A stretch of DNA of 5,643 nt from Spirochaetia bacterium UBA5550 (GTDB lineage Bacteria; Spirochaetota; UBA4802; UBA5550). The stretch lies in NCBI GenBank assembly GCA_002425885.1, contig DINC01000008.1, forward strand, positions 1 through 5,643, given 5' to 3'. Both the position numbers and the translations under genes were made by a program. Shown here one piece after another: positions 5,117 to 5,643 of this stretch. Positions within the stretch are counted from its first letter, which is position 1. Every line of letters begins with the position of its first letter. The notes beneath the pieces were generated by a model. It was given only the letters and a program-made list of their open reading frames with translations, did no database searches and was not told the DNA's origin.

Positions 5117-5643
5117 ATGAGAGTTCTTAAAGTATTTCTTCCGGCACTATTCCTGTTATTCTTTGCCGGGAATCTGTATGCTGTTAAGTGTAGTGTTGGC
5201 GCTACGTGCTGGTATGCCTGGTGGAGCCCGATGTTTGAAGATCGGATGCTTAATATTCAGAGGTATATCGATAAAACCGGTCAGGAAATTGCTGATACCG
5301 GTAATTCAACGGATATAAATCCTTCGCTTCTCGGCGGGCCTGTTATAAGCATAGGTATAACAGAAAATTTAAGTTTTGGCAGTACTTTTGTATATGGCCC
5401 CTTTTACCGGGCCAAATCAGAATACAGCAATATTGTTATAACTGATGGTACGACCAATACCATTAAGGATTCTATGGATATCAGGAAATATGATTCTGAT
5501 TCTGTCCTTAATTATCGGTTAACGGACTTTATGCATATTTTTTCCGGTTTTAAATATCAGGGATATGACTATAAGGGGAAACGTAGTCAGGTGGTCCACC
5601 CTTCGGTGGGGGTAGACAGTACATATTCAGGAGAATATTCTGT
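5117..5643 (+). CDS. Partial exported protein, spirochaete-type outer-membrane protein
   Basis: The frame is open from ATG 5117 through the window end (175 complete codons), so the 3' end is missing. GGGAGG (5105-5110) lies 6 bases before the start. Residues 1-22 form a signal peptide (MRVLKVFLPALFLLFFAG, then NLYA before VKC). The mature start, SVGATCWYAWW, then NPSLLGGPVISIGITENLSFGSTFVYGPF, and later YDSDSVLNYRLTDFMHIFSGFKYQGYDY (about 125-152) show aromatic, alternating strands. Pieces such as W-Y-x-W-W, 'GP..s.g...n.s....f.yG.f' and 'yDsD..lnY.l......f.G.Ky..Y' recall uncharacterised spirochaetal outer-membrane proteins. Cys25 and Cys31 are the only cysteines seen; neither sits in a lipobox. 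The function is unknown. Confidence 0.8.
   Translation, partial: MRVLKVFLPALFLLFFAGNLYAVKCSVGATCWYAWWSPMFEDRMLNIQRYIDKTGQEIADTGNSTDINPSLLGGPVISIGITENLSFGSTFVYGPFYRAKSEYSNIVITDGTTNTIKDSMDIRKYDSDSVLNYRLTDFMHIFSGFKYQGYDYKGKRSQVVHPSVGVDSTYSGEYS

Noticed and set aside
5596..5609. CCACC-CTTC-GGTGG hairpin
   Set aside because: It lies inside the open frame of the last gene and is short. Coding sequence explains it.

Overview
The window is AT-rich chromosomal DNA from a bacterium with an outer membrane. A spirochaete (Spirochaetota) is my best guess. The reasons are two exported aromatic-rich proteins that look like outer-membrane barrels, of which the partial one at the right end has motifs I associate with spirochaetal outer-membrane proteins, plus a membrane GGDEF protein and repeat-rich spacers. 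No rRNA, tRNA or CRISPR is visible, so the assignment is an inference.

Layout. Positions 1-541 hold no credible gene but are dense in repeats: degenerate 21-bp direct repeats at the left edge, two hairpins that expose GGA in the loop, a GC-rich chain of hairpins, a C-rich inverted repeat and a 30-bp palindrome. Positions 542-1937 form a toxin-antitoxin-like cassette: a VapB-like antitoxin (596-814), the first codons of what looks like a lost PIN toxin (811-831), and a Fic-domain protein (894-1937) that has an inhibitory SxxxEG motif but Trp in place of the second Fic-motif Arg. Positions 1938-2227 hold a second hairpin cluster, which shares an exact 20-bp stretch with the first, and a decayed coding remnant. 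Positions 2228-3519 hold a DUF4926-like small gene overlapping by 4 bp an exported beta-barrel-like gene. After a 264-bp spacer with a promoter comes a seven-helix membrane GGDEF diguanylate cyclase (3784-4956). A perfect-consensus sigma70-type promoter (5045-5073) then drives a second exported outer-membrane-like protein (5117 to the window end, incomplete).

How the parts may work together. The left 2.4 kb reads as a small accessory region in which toxin-antitoxin-type modules were inserted and partly eroded between families of palindromic repeats. The antitoxin has apparently lost its own toxin and now precedes a Fic gene. The right 3 kb is ordinary envelope and second-messenger genes. The most interesting points are the rebuilt antitoxin-Fic arrangement, the Arg-to-Trp change in the Fic motif, and three GGA-loop hairpins that resemble CsrA binding sites.
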